Source of the DNA: Bacillota bacterium
Lineage (GTDB): Bacteria > Bacillota > Sulfobacillia > JAJZYS01 > JAJZLH01
Length of the DNA stretch: 43,812 bases
Assembly: GCA_021827745.1 (NCBI GenBank)
Contig: JAKAUI010000043.1
Coordinates: 1-43,812, forward strand
Reading direction: 5' to 3'
Below are positions 25,587-33,677 of this stretch, one piece after another. Every line of letters starts with the position of its first letter. Positions within the stretch are counted from its first letter, which is position 1. The position numbers were made by a program, and so were the translations under genes. The notes beneath the pieces are model-generated. The model was given only the letters and a program-made list of their open reading frames with translations. It had not been told where the DNA came from and searched no databases.

Positions 25587-26059
25587 CGAAGGAGCCGCCT
25601 GCGGTGCCTGTCTCGCTGCAAAAGCGCCGACAGAAGATCTCCGACCTGGTCAGCCGGCGGATCATCCATACCCAGGCCGACTTGGAGCGGGCCCTGCGTG
25701 ATGCGGGCATCGCCGTGACGCAGGCCACCATCTCCCGCGACATCCGGGCCCTTGGCCTGCGCAAGGTCAGCGCAGGCGACGGCCGCCAGCGCTATGCCAT
25801 CGCTAGGGACCAGGACGGCGTGCTGACCCATGCCGTCCGTCAGGTCAAGCGGCTGACCGTGGACGTGGCGGTCAGCTGCAACCTGGTGGTCCTGTCCTGC
25901 CTGCCGGCCAGCGCCGAGACAGTCGGCGAAGCGGTGGAGGAGGTGGCGCCTAAGGGTCTCTTGGCCGTGTTCCCGCATGGCCCCAAGGTGCTGCTGGTCG
26001 CCCAGGATGAGGACTGTGCCAGGCAGATCGCCGATCAGATCATGGTCATGTGCCGATGA
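25583..26059 (+). CDS. argR: ArgR/AhrC-family transcriptional regulator with atypical effector site
   Basis: This is an arginine-repressor family protein of 158 residues. The N-terminal winged helix is clear: KRRQKISDLV, then TQATISRDIRALGLRKV with the SRD recognition element at 51-53. The C-terminal oligomerisation domain is recognisable (VVLSCLPASAETVGEAVEE), but the loop that normally reads GTIxGDDT, whose two Asp residues bind arginine, is AVFPHGPK (128-135). The protein may therefore not sense arginine, may bind another ligand, or may act constitutively. The conserved position between nadK and recN supports orthology with AhrC. It overlaps nadK and recN by four bases each. Confidence 0.88.
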   Translation: MTKEPPAVPVSLQKRRQKISDLVSRRIIHTQADLERALRDAGIAVTQATISRDIRALGLRKVSAGDGRQRYAIARDQDGVLTHAVRQVKRLTVDVAVSCNLVVLSCLPASAETVGEAVEEVAPKGLLAVFPHGPKVLLVAQDEDCARQIADQIMVMCR

Positions 26060-27678
26060 TCCTGCGGCTGATCAGAGTCGAGAACTTCTCCATCTTCGAG
26101 GCGGCCGAGGCCGTGTTTGAGCCCGGGTTGGTCGCCATCAGTGGCGAGAGCGGGTCAGGCAAGACTCTGCTGTTCGAGGCGCTGCGCCTGGCCATCGGTG
26201 GCCGTCCGGAGGCGTCGGTCGTCCGCAGCGGCTGCGACCAGGCGGTGGTGATGGCCCTGTTCGAGGTCGGCCCTGGCGAAATTCACGACGCAGGCGATGA
26301 GGACGGTCAGATCCTGTTCAGCCGCCAGATCTCGGCGAACGGCCGCAGCATTTTTCGCATCAACGACCAGGTGGTCACCGCCAGCGCCGTCAGGCGACTC
26401 GGAGCCCAGCTGGTCGACATGACCAGTCAGGGAGAGCCGGCCGAAATCCTCTCCCCGAGCCGCCAGCGCTCGCTCTTGGACGACTACGCCGGGCTGGGAG
26501 ATCAGGTGGCAAGGCGAGCCGGACTGCGCAGCCAGATCCGCCAGATCGAGGCTCAGGCGAAGGAGTTGGGCGGGGACGAGCGCAGCCGGCGGCGCCAGAC
26601 CGATTTGCTCGGCTATCAGATCGAGGAGATCCATTCGGCCCGGTTGGAAGCGGGAGAAGAAGACAGTCTGCGCCAGCGCCGCCGCCTCTTGGCCGAGCGC
26701 GCCGCCCTGGCCGAGGCGTTGGCCAGCGGCCGACTTGCCATCTTGGGCGGCGGCAGACCTGGGGCCTATGACCTATTGGCCCGAGCCGAGGCCGCCGTCG
26801 GTCGGTTTGGTGACCTCGTGCCAGAACTATCCGCCTGGGTGAGCGAGGCAGGCCATCTCCTTGAACTGCTGCAAGATCTGGGCCAGCGCCTGGCCGAGAT
26901 GCAAGACGGGATGGAACTCGCGGCGCAGGACGGTGCGCAGCTAGAAGAACGCCTGCTCCTGATCGAGGACCTCAAGCGCAAGTATGGCGACGATGTGGAA
27001 TCGGTGCTGGCCTATGCCGAGACGGCAGGGTTGGAGCTTGAGCGCCTGGCCGACGCCGAGAGTGCGCTCGCCCGCCTCGAAGCGGAGCGAGCGGCACTTA
27101 GCCACGAGGCGGACGAGCTGGACAGCGTCGTCTGGAACGGCCGTCGTCAGGCCGCAGGACAGCTCGCCGCCGAGGTGGAGGCCGAGCTGCGCTTCTTGGG
27201 CTTCCCATCGGCCAACTTCCGGGTGGATGTGGCCGAGGAGTCGGTCAGCTTCTGGCTCCAGCCCAACCCCGGGGAGCCCGCTCAGCCGGCGGGCCAAATC
27301 GCCTCGGGTGGCGAGCAAAGCCGCCTGCTGCTGGCGCTTCGGCAGGTGGCCAAGGCAAAGGAGCCGCGCATCCTGCTCCTGGATGAGGTGGACCAGGGCC
27401 TGGGAGGTGACGGTGCCCAAGCGGTGGCCAGGCGGCTGCGCGAGCTCTCGGAGCTCGGACAGGTGGTGGCGGTCACCCATCAGGCGGTGGTGGCCGCCCA
27501 CGCCGACCAGCATCTGGCCGTCAGCAAAGAGGTGCGCGCCGGTCGGACGCTGGGGATTGTGCGGAAGCTGGATGCCGAGGAGCGGGTTCAGGAAGTGGCC
27601 AGGATGCTGGCCGGCACCCGCCAGGGCCTGGGCCAGGACCACGCCCGGGAGCTTTTGCGCCTGAGCCGCTTGGAATGA
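26056..27678 (+). CDS. recN: DNA repair protein RecN
   Basis: RecN is an SMC-like ATPase that acts early in double-strand break repair. The 540-residue protein starts with LIRVENFSIFEAAE and has Walker A GESGSGKT at 30-37 (most RecN have GETGAGKS). A long coiled-coil region (about 150-350) rich in Arg, Glu and Leu follows. The ABC signature SGGEQSR is near 417-423 and Walker B ILLLDEVD near 439-446. ATG at 26056 forms an ATGA overlap with argR; an in-frame GTG at 26050 is the alternative. In spore-formers recN is followed by spoIVB and spo0A, which are absent here. Confidence 0.95.
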   Translation: MILRLIRVENFSIFEAAEAVFEPGLVAISGESGSGKTLLFEALRLAIGGRPEASVVRSGCDQAVVMALFEVGPGEIHDAGDEDGQILFSRQISANGRSIFRINDQVVTASAVRRLGAQLVDMTSQGEPAEILSPSRQRSLLDDYAGLGDQVARRAGLRSQIRQIEAQAKELGGDERSRRRQTDLLGYQIEEIHSARLEAGEEDSLRQRRRLLAERAALAEALASGRLAILGGGRPGAYDLLARAEAAVGRFGDLVPELSAWVSEAGHLLELLQDLGQRLAEMQDGMELAAQDGAQLEERLLLIEDLKRKYGDDVESVLAYAETAGLELERLADAESALARLEAERAALSHEADELDSVVWNGRRQAAGQLAAEVEAELRFLGFPSANFRVDVAEESVSFWLQPNPGEPAQPAGQIASGGEQSRLLLALRQVAKAKEPRILLLDEVDQGLGGDGAQAVARRLRELSELGQVVAVTHQAVVAAHADQHLAVSKEVRAGRTLGIVRKLDAEERVQEVARMLAGTRQGLGQDHARELLRLSRLE

Positions 27679-27945
27679 TGCTCTCGGGAAGAGCCGCGGC
27701 CTGATTGGCAGCGAGTCTGGCGCGCTGAATTCTACGGGCGGCTTTGCGTCTGAGTCCCGATCGGCCGGACGAGCGCACCGTGTGCCGCCTGGAGGCTGGG
27801 GCCGGCCGGCGCTTGACGAGCCTCGGGGCCAGGGGGACAGGATGGGCACAGGCGCCGTCGAACAGTCTCCCTCACGGGCGACGTGCTGCCACGCACGGCC
27901 CCATGTCTGGCTGACTTGGCGCGCACCCTGGGGTGGAGGTAGGTC

Positions 27946-29121
27946 ATGCTTAAAGAGCTTCGCCGCCGCCTGAGGAACAGGCCAAATCCTGATGAGACCG
28001 AGGCGCTTTCGGGCCGGGCTCGGGTTGACGTCAAGACCAAGCGCCTGGCGTTGCGGCTGAGAGCCGGCGATCTCGCCGTCGTCGCCCACGAAGACCTGGA
28101 TGAAACGGCGGCCCGCGCCCTGGTGCGCCGCCGGGTGAAGGCCGTTGTGAATATCCGGCCCTTTCTCACCGGCCGCTTCCCGGCCCTGGGTGCCCAGATC
28201 CTGTACGAGAACGGAGTTGCCCTGATCGAGGCCACCGCCCCTGATCTGGCCGCCTTCACAGATGGCACAGAGATCAGCTTTGACGGCCGGCGCATCCTCG
28301 ATCAGCATGGCCAGCCAATCTGCCAGGCCAGCCCGGTCGGCGCAGGGCGCATCGAGCAGCAGATGATGGCCGGGCGCCGCCGGCTGCACAGCGAGCTCGA
28401 GCAGTTCATCGGCAATACGTTGAGCTATGCCGAGGCGGAGAAGTCCCTCATCTTGTCTCCGCTGTCGCCGCCAGCCTTGACCACTCAGTTTCACGGCCAC
28501 CAGGTGCTGATCGTGATTCGGGGGCAGGACTACAGCCGCGATCTGGCCGCGGTGCGTGGATACATCCGCGACGTGCGTCCGGTGCTGGTCGGCGTGGACG
28601 GCGGAGCGGACGCCCTGCTCAGCGCCGGCCTGAAGCCGGATATGATCGTGGGCGACATGGACTCTGTGTCTGACCAGGCCCTCGGCAGCGGTGCAGAGTT
28701 GGTCGTCCATGCCTACCCGGACGGCCGGGCGCCGGGACAGGAACGGGTCCAGAAGCTCGGCCTCAGCCACTGCCTGGTGCCGTCGATCGGCACATCGGAG
28801 GATCTCGCCATGCTGCTTGCCTACGAGCAGGGCGCCGAGCTGATCGTGGCCGTGGGCAGCCATCTCAGCATGTTCGAGTTTCTGGAGAAGGGCCGGCCGG
28901 GAATGGCCTCTACCCTTCTGACCAGAATCAAGGTTGGGAGTATCCTGGTCGATGCCAAGGGCGTCAGCAGGCTCTATCAGACCGGCGTGCGCTGGACGCA
29001 CCTGGTGGTCCTGACTGCCGCCGGACTCCTGACCATGGTGCTGATCTTCCTTTCCGCCCCCGCCACCCAGAATCTGGGCCAGATCATCTGGCTGAAGATT
29101 CGCTACACTCTGGGCCTGTGA
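27946..29121 (+). CDS. steA: SteA-like cytokinetic-ring-associated protein
   Basis: This is a 391-residue protein matching SteA-type proteins. It has an N-terminal RNA/nucleotide-like domain (about 20-150) and a thiamine-pyrophosphokinase-like domain with VGVDGGADALL and GDMDSVSD (about 236-243). It also has the AVGSHLSMFEFLEKGRPGMASTLLTR region and a single C-terminal transmembrane helix at about 346-366. SteA pairs with SteB in Corynebacterium to control septal cell-wall hydrolysis; steB follows here after 22 bases. The start is well supported by GGAGGT (27935-27940). The 267 bases before it contain only a small hairpin (GCTCT/AGAGC, 27680-27694) after recN. Confidence 0.82.
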   Translation: MLKELRRRLRNRPNPDETEALSGRARVDVKTKRLALRLRAGDLAVVAHEDLDETAARALVRRRVKAVVNIRPFLTGRFPALGAQILYENGVALIEATAPDLAAFTDGTEISFDGRRILDQHGQPICQASPVGAGRIEQQMMAGRRRLHSELEQFIGNTLSYAEAEKSLILSPLSPPALTTQFHGHQVLIVIRGQDYSRDLAAVRGYIRDVRPVLVGVDGGADALLSAGLKPDMIVGDMDSVSDQALGSGAELVVHAYPDGRAPGQERVQKLGLSHCLVPSIGTSEDLAMLLAYEQGAELIVAVGSHLSMFEFLEKGRPGMASTLLTRIKVGSILVDAKGVSRLYQTGVRWTHLVVLTAAGLLTMVLIFLSAPATQNLGQIIWLKIRYTLGL

Positions 29122-29143
29122 GTTAGAGAGGGGACTTGGCGCC

Positions 29144-30022
29144 TTGGTGATCGACCTCCGCACCCACCTGATTTCGCTGGTCGCCGTCTTCTTGGCTCTG
29201 GGCATCGGGATTCTGGTGGGCATCGACATGATCGGCGGCCGGGCGGTGATCAGCCAGGAGCGAGGCATGATCACCCGCCTGCAGTCCGACTTCCACAACC
29301 TGCAGACGTCCGAGGCCACCCTGCACACCCAGCTCACCGTACAGGGCGCTCAACTGACGGTGGCCAATCAGTTCGCAACAGACGCCGTACCGTACATGGT
29401 GTCTGGCAAGCTGACCGGGACGACGGTGGCGATCGTGACGACGAGCGCCCATGTCGGCAGCGCACCGGTGGTCACCGTCCTGCGCCAGGCCGGAGCGACC
29501 TTGGGACCCGTGCTGAGCCTGGACCCTGAGCCAGCCGCCAACTCTGCCGTATGGGCGGACGCCGGCGCCATCCTGAACGTTCCGGCCAGTCCCCAGGCGG
29601 TCTACGCCGCCTTGGCGAGACAGATCGGCGCCAGCTTTCACAGCGGCAATATGGCCCCTCTCGTCCAGCTGGAGGCGCTCGACCTGTTCAAGATCAGCGG
29701 CACGCTGACTGCCCCGGCCGGCGGTGTGGTGCTGATCGCCGGATCGCCCACCGCCAACGACCCGCTGGCCGGCCTGCTTGGAGTGCCCCTGGTCCGCATG
29801 CTAAAGAGCGACCGGCTCCCGGCGGTGGCTGGCCAGTGGTCGACCGTCTCGGCTCAGTACTCGACCATCCCGCTGTTCCAAGGCCTTGGCATCACCACCG
29901 TGGACGACGTCGACCTGGCTGCTGGCCAGGTGTCCACCGTCTGGGGATTGACGGGAACGGTGGGCAACTACGGTCTTCTGCCCACGGCGCAGGCCCTGAT
30001 GCCGATCGCCACCACCCCTTGA
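29144..30022 (+). CDS. steB: SteB/MctB-like membrane protein (copper transporter family, DUF3186)
   Basis: This 292-residue protein has one N-terminal transmembrane helix (about 8-29), a conserved LRTHLISLVAVFLALGIGI start, a coiled-coil stretch (about 38-72, LQSDFHNLQTSEATLHTQL core), then an extracytoplasmic domain. The family is often named copper transporter MctB, but in Corynebacterium SteB partners SteA in activating septal peptidoglycan hydrolysis; adjacency to steA favours that role. The start is TTG at 29144 with GAGAGGGGA upstream. GTG at 29147 is the only close alternative. It overlaps the next gene by TTGA. Confidence 0.82.
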   Translation: MVIDLRTHLISLVAVFLALGIGILVGIDMIGGRAVISQERGMITRLQSDFHNLQTSEATLHTQLTVQGAQLTVANQFATDAVPYMVSGKLTGTTVAIVTTSAHVGSAPVVTVLRQAGATLGPVLSLDPEPAANSAVWADAGAILNVPASPQAVYAALARQIGASFHSGNMAPLVQLEALDLFKISGTLTAPAGGVVLIAGSPTANDPLAGLLGVPLVRMLKSDRLPAVAGQWSTVSAQYSTIPLFQGLGITTVDDVDLAAGQVSTVWGLTGTVGNYGLLPTAQALMPIATTP

Positions 30023-30684
30023 CGGTGTCGGTCGTGTTCCCGGCGCACAACGAGGCGGCCAGGATCGGCGCCTCGGTCAGGGCCGCCAAGGCCCTGCCGG
30101 AGGTTGCCCAGGTGATCGTCGTCGACGACGGGTCGGACGACGAGACGGCTTCTCTCGCCGAACGAGCAGGTGCCAAGGTGATCCGGCTTAGCGCCAACTT
30201 GGGCAAGGCGGAGGCCTTGCGCCAGGGGGTTTTGGCTGCCGTCGGGGACGTGGTGCTGACGCTGGACGCCGACCTCGGGGAGAGCGTGGCCGAGGCCGCC
30301 CGCCTGTTGCAAGAGGTCACGTCCGGCCGGGCCGACCTGGCGATCGCCACCCTTCCGAAGCGTCCGCACCGAGGCGGGCTGGGCCTCGTGGTCGGGCTCG
30401 CCCGCTTCGGCATTCGACGGCTGACCGGGCGCCTGATGCAGGCCCCGCTGTCTGGACAGCGCGCCTGCCGCCGACAGGCACTGTTGGAACTCGGAGACCT
30501 CGGCCGCGGCTGGCAGGTGGAGGTGCGCATGACCATCCAGGCCCTGCGCCGAGGGCTTAGCGTCGTCGAGGTCGAGACCGCGATGACGCACCGGGCCACT
30601 GGCCGTCGGCCCAAAGACGTGTGGCACCGAGGCGGCCAATTCGTGGGGGTGGCGCAGGCGCTATGGTACTGCTGGCGCTCGTAG
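30019..30684 (+). CDS. Glycosyltransferase family 2 protein
   Basis: This is a compact GT-A glycosyltransferase of 221 residues. The N terminus SVVFPAHNEAARI, the nucleotide-sugar motif VVDDGSDDE and the DAD motif in LTLDADLGES are clear. The acceptor side has SGQRACRRQALLELG and GRGWQVEVRMTIQAL, as in dolichol-phosphate-mannose-synthase-like and polyprenyl-phosphate glycosyltransferases. No transmembrane helix is visible. The TTG at 30019 overlaps the steB stop; GTG at 30025 is an alternative and neither has a ribosome-binding site, so coupling is likely. The next gene is a polyprenyl-phosphate phosphoglycosyl-transferase-like protein, suggesting joint action on a lipid-linked envelope glycan. 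Confidence 0.87.
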   Translation: MTVSVVFPAHNEAARIGASVRAAKALPEVAQVIVVDDGSDDETASLAERAGAKVIRLSANLGKAEALRQGVLAAVGDVVLTLDADLGESVAEAARLLQEVTSGRADLAIATLPKRPHRGGLGLVVGLARFGIRRLTGRLMQAPLSGQRACRRQALLELGDLGRGWQVEVRMTIQALRRGLSVVEVETAMTHRATGRRPKDVWHRGGQFVGVAQALWYCWRS

Positions 30685-31457
30685 GCGGGTGGGGGCTTGT
30701 CCGCCTGCTCGCTCCCTGGCAGCAGAGACAGCTCGCCCGCTGGGGCTTTGTGCGGCCAAACTTCCGCCAAGAGGCGGTGGTGGTGGGAACAGGCAGCCTC
30801 GCCGTGGTGGTGGGGGCCGTCCTCGCCCTGGTCATGGGCCGGCTGGGGGCTGCCCACGGGACGATCCTGGCGGCCGCTGTGCTGGCCTTCGCCACGCTCG
30901 GCATGCTGGACGACCAGCTGGGCGACCGTTCGGCCGGCGGATTCAAGGGCCACCTCGCGGCGCTCTCGCACGGCCGGTTCACCACCGGCGCCCTCAAGGC
31001 GCTGGGCGGCGGTCTCGTCGCCCTGCTGCTCGCCTGGTGGTGGGGCGGCGCCCTCTGGGTCGTGATCGCCCACGCCCTCCTGATCGCGCTCAGCGCCAAC
31101 GCCATCAACCTGCTCGACGTCCGACCCGGTCGGGCGCTGAAGGCGGCCTTGCCGCTGCTGGTGGTCAGCCTGCTGACCTCAGGCGCCAGCTGGGCCGGTC
31201 TTGTCGGCGGCGCCATCGCCCTCTTGCCAGAAGATCTGGCTGGCCGCGGCATGCTCGGCGACACCGGGGCCAATGCCCTGGGTGCCGGAGTCGGGATCGG
31301 GATCCTGGCCTTTGACGGCGTCTGGCAGGGGGTCTTCCTGGTTGCTTTGATCGGAGTGCACCTCTATGCCGAGCGCCACTCGCTCAGCGCTTTGATCGAC
31401 CGCCATCGGTGGCTGCGAGCGATCGACAACTGGGGTCGGCCAGGGCCTGTGCCCTAA
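30663..31457 (+). CDS. MraY/WecA-like phospho-sugar transferase family membrane protein (GT4)
   Basis: This is a polytopic membrane protein, 264 residues from ATG 30663, inside the 3' end of the preceding gene. It shows family motifs: GMLDDQLGDRSAGGFKGHL near residues 80-98, with the paired Asp that binds Mg, NAINLLDVRPGRALK near 142-156, and GMLGDTGANALGAG near 196-209. These resemble MraY/WecA enzymes that transfer phospho-N-acetyl sugars to undecaprenyl phosphate, but the protein is shorter and the second motif is divergent (NLLDVRPG rather than NLxDGxDG). The substrate is not predictable. It terminates the steA-steB-GT2 unit. Confidence 0.78.
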   Translation: MVLLALVGGWGLVRLLAPWQQRQLARWGFVRPNFRQEAVVVGTGSLAVVVGAVLALVMGRLGAAHGTILAAAVLAFATLGMLDDQLGDRSAGGFKGHLAALSHGRFTTGALKALGGGLVALLLAWWWGGALWVVIAHALLIALSANAINLLDVRPGRALKAALPLLVVSLLTSGASWAGLVGGAIALLPEDLAGRGMLGDTGANALGAGVGIGILAFDGVWQGVFLVALIGVHLYAERHSLSALIDRHRWLRAIDNWGRPGPVP

Positions 31458-31484
31458 AGGCAGAAGTGAGGTATCTTGGAGTAT

Positions 31485-31552
31485 GGAATTGAATCGGGAC
31501 AGTCGCACGGACCCGATCGGCAACCGCCTTGGCGCGTCTGAGTCACAATTCC
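31485..31552 (+). promoter_or_regulatory. Possible structured leader RNA of leucine dehydrogenase
   Basis: In the 112-base gap before the leucine dehydrogenase gene, GGAATTG (31485-31491) pairs perfectly with CAATTCC (31546-31552). Inside it, ATCGGG (31493-31498) pairs with CCCGAT (31512-31517), and a weak third stem is possible around 31525-31534. This makes a branched structure ending just before the ribosome-binding site (GGAGGA near 31559-31564). It does not match a riboswitch class I can recall. Confidence 0.4.
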
Positions 31553-31569
31553 GGTGATGGAGGACTGAG

Positions 31570-32646
31570 ATGGACATCTTCGCGGAGATGGAGCGGCACG
31601 GGCACGAACAGGTGGTCTTCTGCTACGACAAAGCGACCGGATTGAAGATGGTGGTCGGGATCCACAGCACGGCGCTCGGGCCGGCTCTCGGCGGCTGTCG
31701 GATGTGGCGCTATGAGAAGGACGACGACGCCGTTCAAGATGTGCTGCGGCTGTCCGAAGGGATGACCTACAAGAACGCTGCCATGGGGCTGGACCTGGGC
31801 GGAGGCAAGACCGTGGTGATCGCCGCCCCCGACGCCGACCGGGCGGCCCTGTTCGAGGCGGTCGGGCGCTTCATCGAGAGCCTGGGCGGCCGTTACGTGA
31901 CGGCCGAAGACGTGGGGACCACGACCGAGGACATGGCCGTTGTGGCGCGCCAGACAAGCTACGTCCGGGGTCTCAAAGGAAAGAGCGGCGACCCCTCGGC
32001 GGCGACCTCGGTCGGAGTGTTCGTCTCGATCGAGGCCGCCCTCAAGGAGGCCTTCGGATCGGGGGAGATCTCCGGCCGCACCTTCGCCGTCCAGGGATTG
32101 GGCCATGTCGGCCGCTACCTGGTCGACCAGCTGACCGCCGAAGGCGGCCAGGTGGTGGTGACGGACATCGATCCGGCCAAGGTCCAGGCCGTCCTCCAGA
32201 ACCCCAACGTCTCGGCGGTCGAGCCAGACGCCATCTACGACGTGGTCGGCGCTGCCTTCGTGCCCTGTGCCTTGGGCGCCATCTTGAACGATCGAACCAT
32301 CCCCCGGCTGCGGGTCAAGGTGGTGGCCGGCTCCGCCAACAACCAGCTGGCCGAGCCTCGCCACGGCGCCATGCTGGCCGAGCGGGGCATCTTGTATGCG
32401 CCGGACTTCATCGTCAACGGCGGCGGCGTGATCAACGTGGCCGACGAGATGAATCCGGGCGGCTACAACAAGGAGCGGGCGGCGATCCGGGTGCTCGGAA
32501 TCCGCCAGCGGCTGGAGGAGATCTTCCGGCTGTCGCGCGAAGGCCACATGCTGCCGGTCGAGGCCGCCAACCATCTGGCCGAAGAGCGCATCCAGCGAGA
32601 GGGACACAGCGGCATCTACCTGGCCCACCCGGCCAAGACCAGCTGA
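31570..32646 (+). CDS. bcd: Leucine dehydrogenase (branched-chain amino acid dehydrogenase)
   Basis: This NAD-dependent enzyme deaminates leucine, valine and isoleucine to 2-oxoacids, and can run in reverse. The 358-residue sequence aligns closely with Bacillus leucine dehydrogenase: EQVVFCYDKATGLK, LGPALGGCRMW, MTYKNAAMGLDLGGGKT with K68 and catalytic K80, TAEDVGTT, the NAD loop VQGLGHVGRYL, and APCALGA-like and GSANNQL segments. The next genes encode the dehydrogenase complex that uses its products. The start is ATG 31570 with GGAGGA just upstream. A branched leader structure precedes it. Confidence 0.95.
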   Translation: MDIFAEMERHGHEQVVFCYDKATGLKMVVGIHSTALGPALGGCRMWRYEKDDDAVQDVLRLSEGMTYKNAAMGLDLGGGKTVVIAAPDADRAALFEAVGRFIESLGGRYVTAEDVGTTTEDMAVVARQTSYVRGLKGKSGDPSAATSVGVFVSIEAALKEAFGSGEISGRTFAVQGLGHVGRYLVDQLTAEGGQVVVTDIDPAKVQAVLQNPNVSAVEPDAIYDVVGAAFVPCALGAILNDRTIPRLRVKVVAGSANNQLAEPRHGAMLAERGILYAPDFIVNGGGVINVADEMNPGGYNKERAAIRVLGIRQRLEEIFRLSREGHMLPVEAANHLAEERIQREGHSGIYLAHPAKTS

Positions 32647-32672
32647 GACCTGACGGCAAAGGAGGATCCGAG

Positions 32673-33677
32673 ATGGCCAAGACGCAGCCCAAGGCGCCGC
32701 AGGGGCTCAGCCAGGACGGCCTGGTCCAGATCTACAAGGACATGCTGGTCGCCCGCCTGCTGGACGAGCGGATGTGGACGTTGAACCGGATCGGCAAGGC
32801 GCCGTTCGTGATCTCGTGCCAGGGGCAGGAGGCCAGCCAGGTCGGCTGGTCGGCGGCGCTCCGGCCGGACGACGTGGTGGTGCCCTATTACCGCGACCTA
32901 GGGGTGGCGATTCAGCGCGGCATGACCGTCGCCGAACTGATGCTGGCGTTTTTCGGCAAGGAGGGGGACCCCAACTCCAACGGCCGGCAGATGCCCGGCC
33001 ACTTCGGATGCAAGCGGCTGAACATGGTCAGCGGGTCGTCGGTCGTGATCGTTCAGATGCTGCACGCCGTCGGTGTTGCCTACGCCATGAAGATGCGCGG
33101 GCAGGACCGGGTGGCGGCAGTGGCGTTCGGAGAGGGCTCCACCGCCGGCGGAGACTTCCATGAGGCCCTGAACTGGGCGTCCATCTATCGGCTGCCCGTT
33201 CTGTTTGTGTGCGAGAACAACGGCTATGCCATCTCGGTGCCCCAGCACAGGGAGATGGCCATCGAAAACGTCTCTGACCGGGCCGGCGCCTATGACATGG
33301 CCGGCGTCACGGTCGACGGCAACGACGTTCTCGCCGTCTACGAGGCAGCGCTGGAGGCCGTCGAGCGCGGCCGGCGCGGCGAGGGGGCGACGCTTCTGGA
33401 GCTGAAGACCTACCGCGTGGTGCCGCACTCGTCCGACGACGACGACCGCGTGTACCGCTCGCGCGAAGAGGTCGAGGCCTGGAAGGGGCGCGACCCGATC
33501 GCCCGCTACCGGCAGACGCTGACCGAGATGGGGCTGTGGGACGAGGGGCGCGATCAGGCCTTTCGCACAGAGACCCAATCCGAGATCGAAGCGGCCGTGA
33601 CGGCCGCCGAAGCGGCTCCCTTCCCGGATGCCAAGGACGCCCTGCGCTTTGTCTACGCCGAGGAGGGGCAGAACTAG
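32673..33677 (+). CDS. bkdAA: Branched-chain 2-oxoacid dehydrogenase E1 alpha subunit
   Basis: This is the thiamine-diphosphate E1 alpha subunit. The 334-residue product has RKIDERMW-like LDERMWTLNRIGKAPFVISC, CQGQEASQVG, PYYRDLGVA, GRQMPGHFG and the ThDP motif GEGSTAGGDFHEALNWA followed by CENNGYAISVP. It also has the phosphorylation-loop-like SSDDDDRVYRSREEV typical of branched-chain E1 alpha. These match Bacillus BkdAA rather than pyruvate dehydrogenase PdhA, and the adjacent leucine dehydrogenase supports that. The start ATG 32673 has AAAGGAGG at 32658-32665. Confidence 0.93.
   Translation: MAKTQPKAPQGLSQDGLVQIYKDMLVARLLDERMWTLNRIGKAPFVISCQGQEASQVGWSAALRPDDVVVPYYRDLGVAIQRGMTVAELMLAFFGKEGDPNSNGRQMPGHFGCKRLNMVSGSSVVIVQMLHAVGVAYAMKMRGQDRVAAVAFGEGSTAGGDFHEALNWASIYRLPVLFVCENNGYAISVPQHREMAIENVSDRAGAYDMAGVTVDGNDVLAVYEAALEAVERGRRGEGATLLELKTYRVVPHSSDDDDRVYRSREEVEAWKGRDPIARYRQTLTEMGLWDEGRDQAFRTETQSEIEAAVTAAEAAPFPDAKDALRFVYAEEGQN

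Noticed and set aside
26941-29337. A 798-codon open frame on the minus strand across recN and steA
   Set aside because: It is antisense to two well-supported genes, has the His/Gln/Arg-rich composition of shadow frames and no domain.
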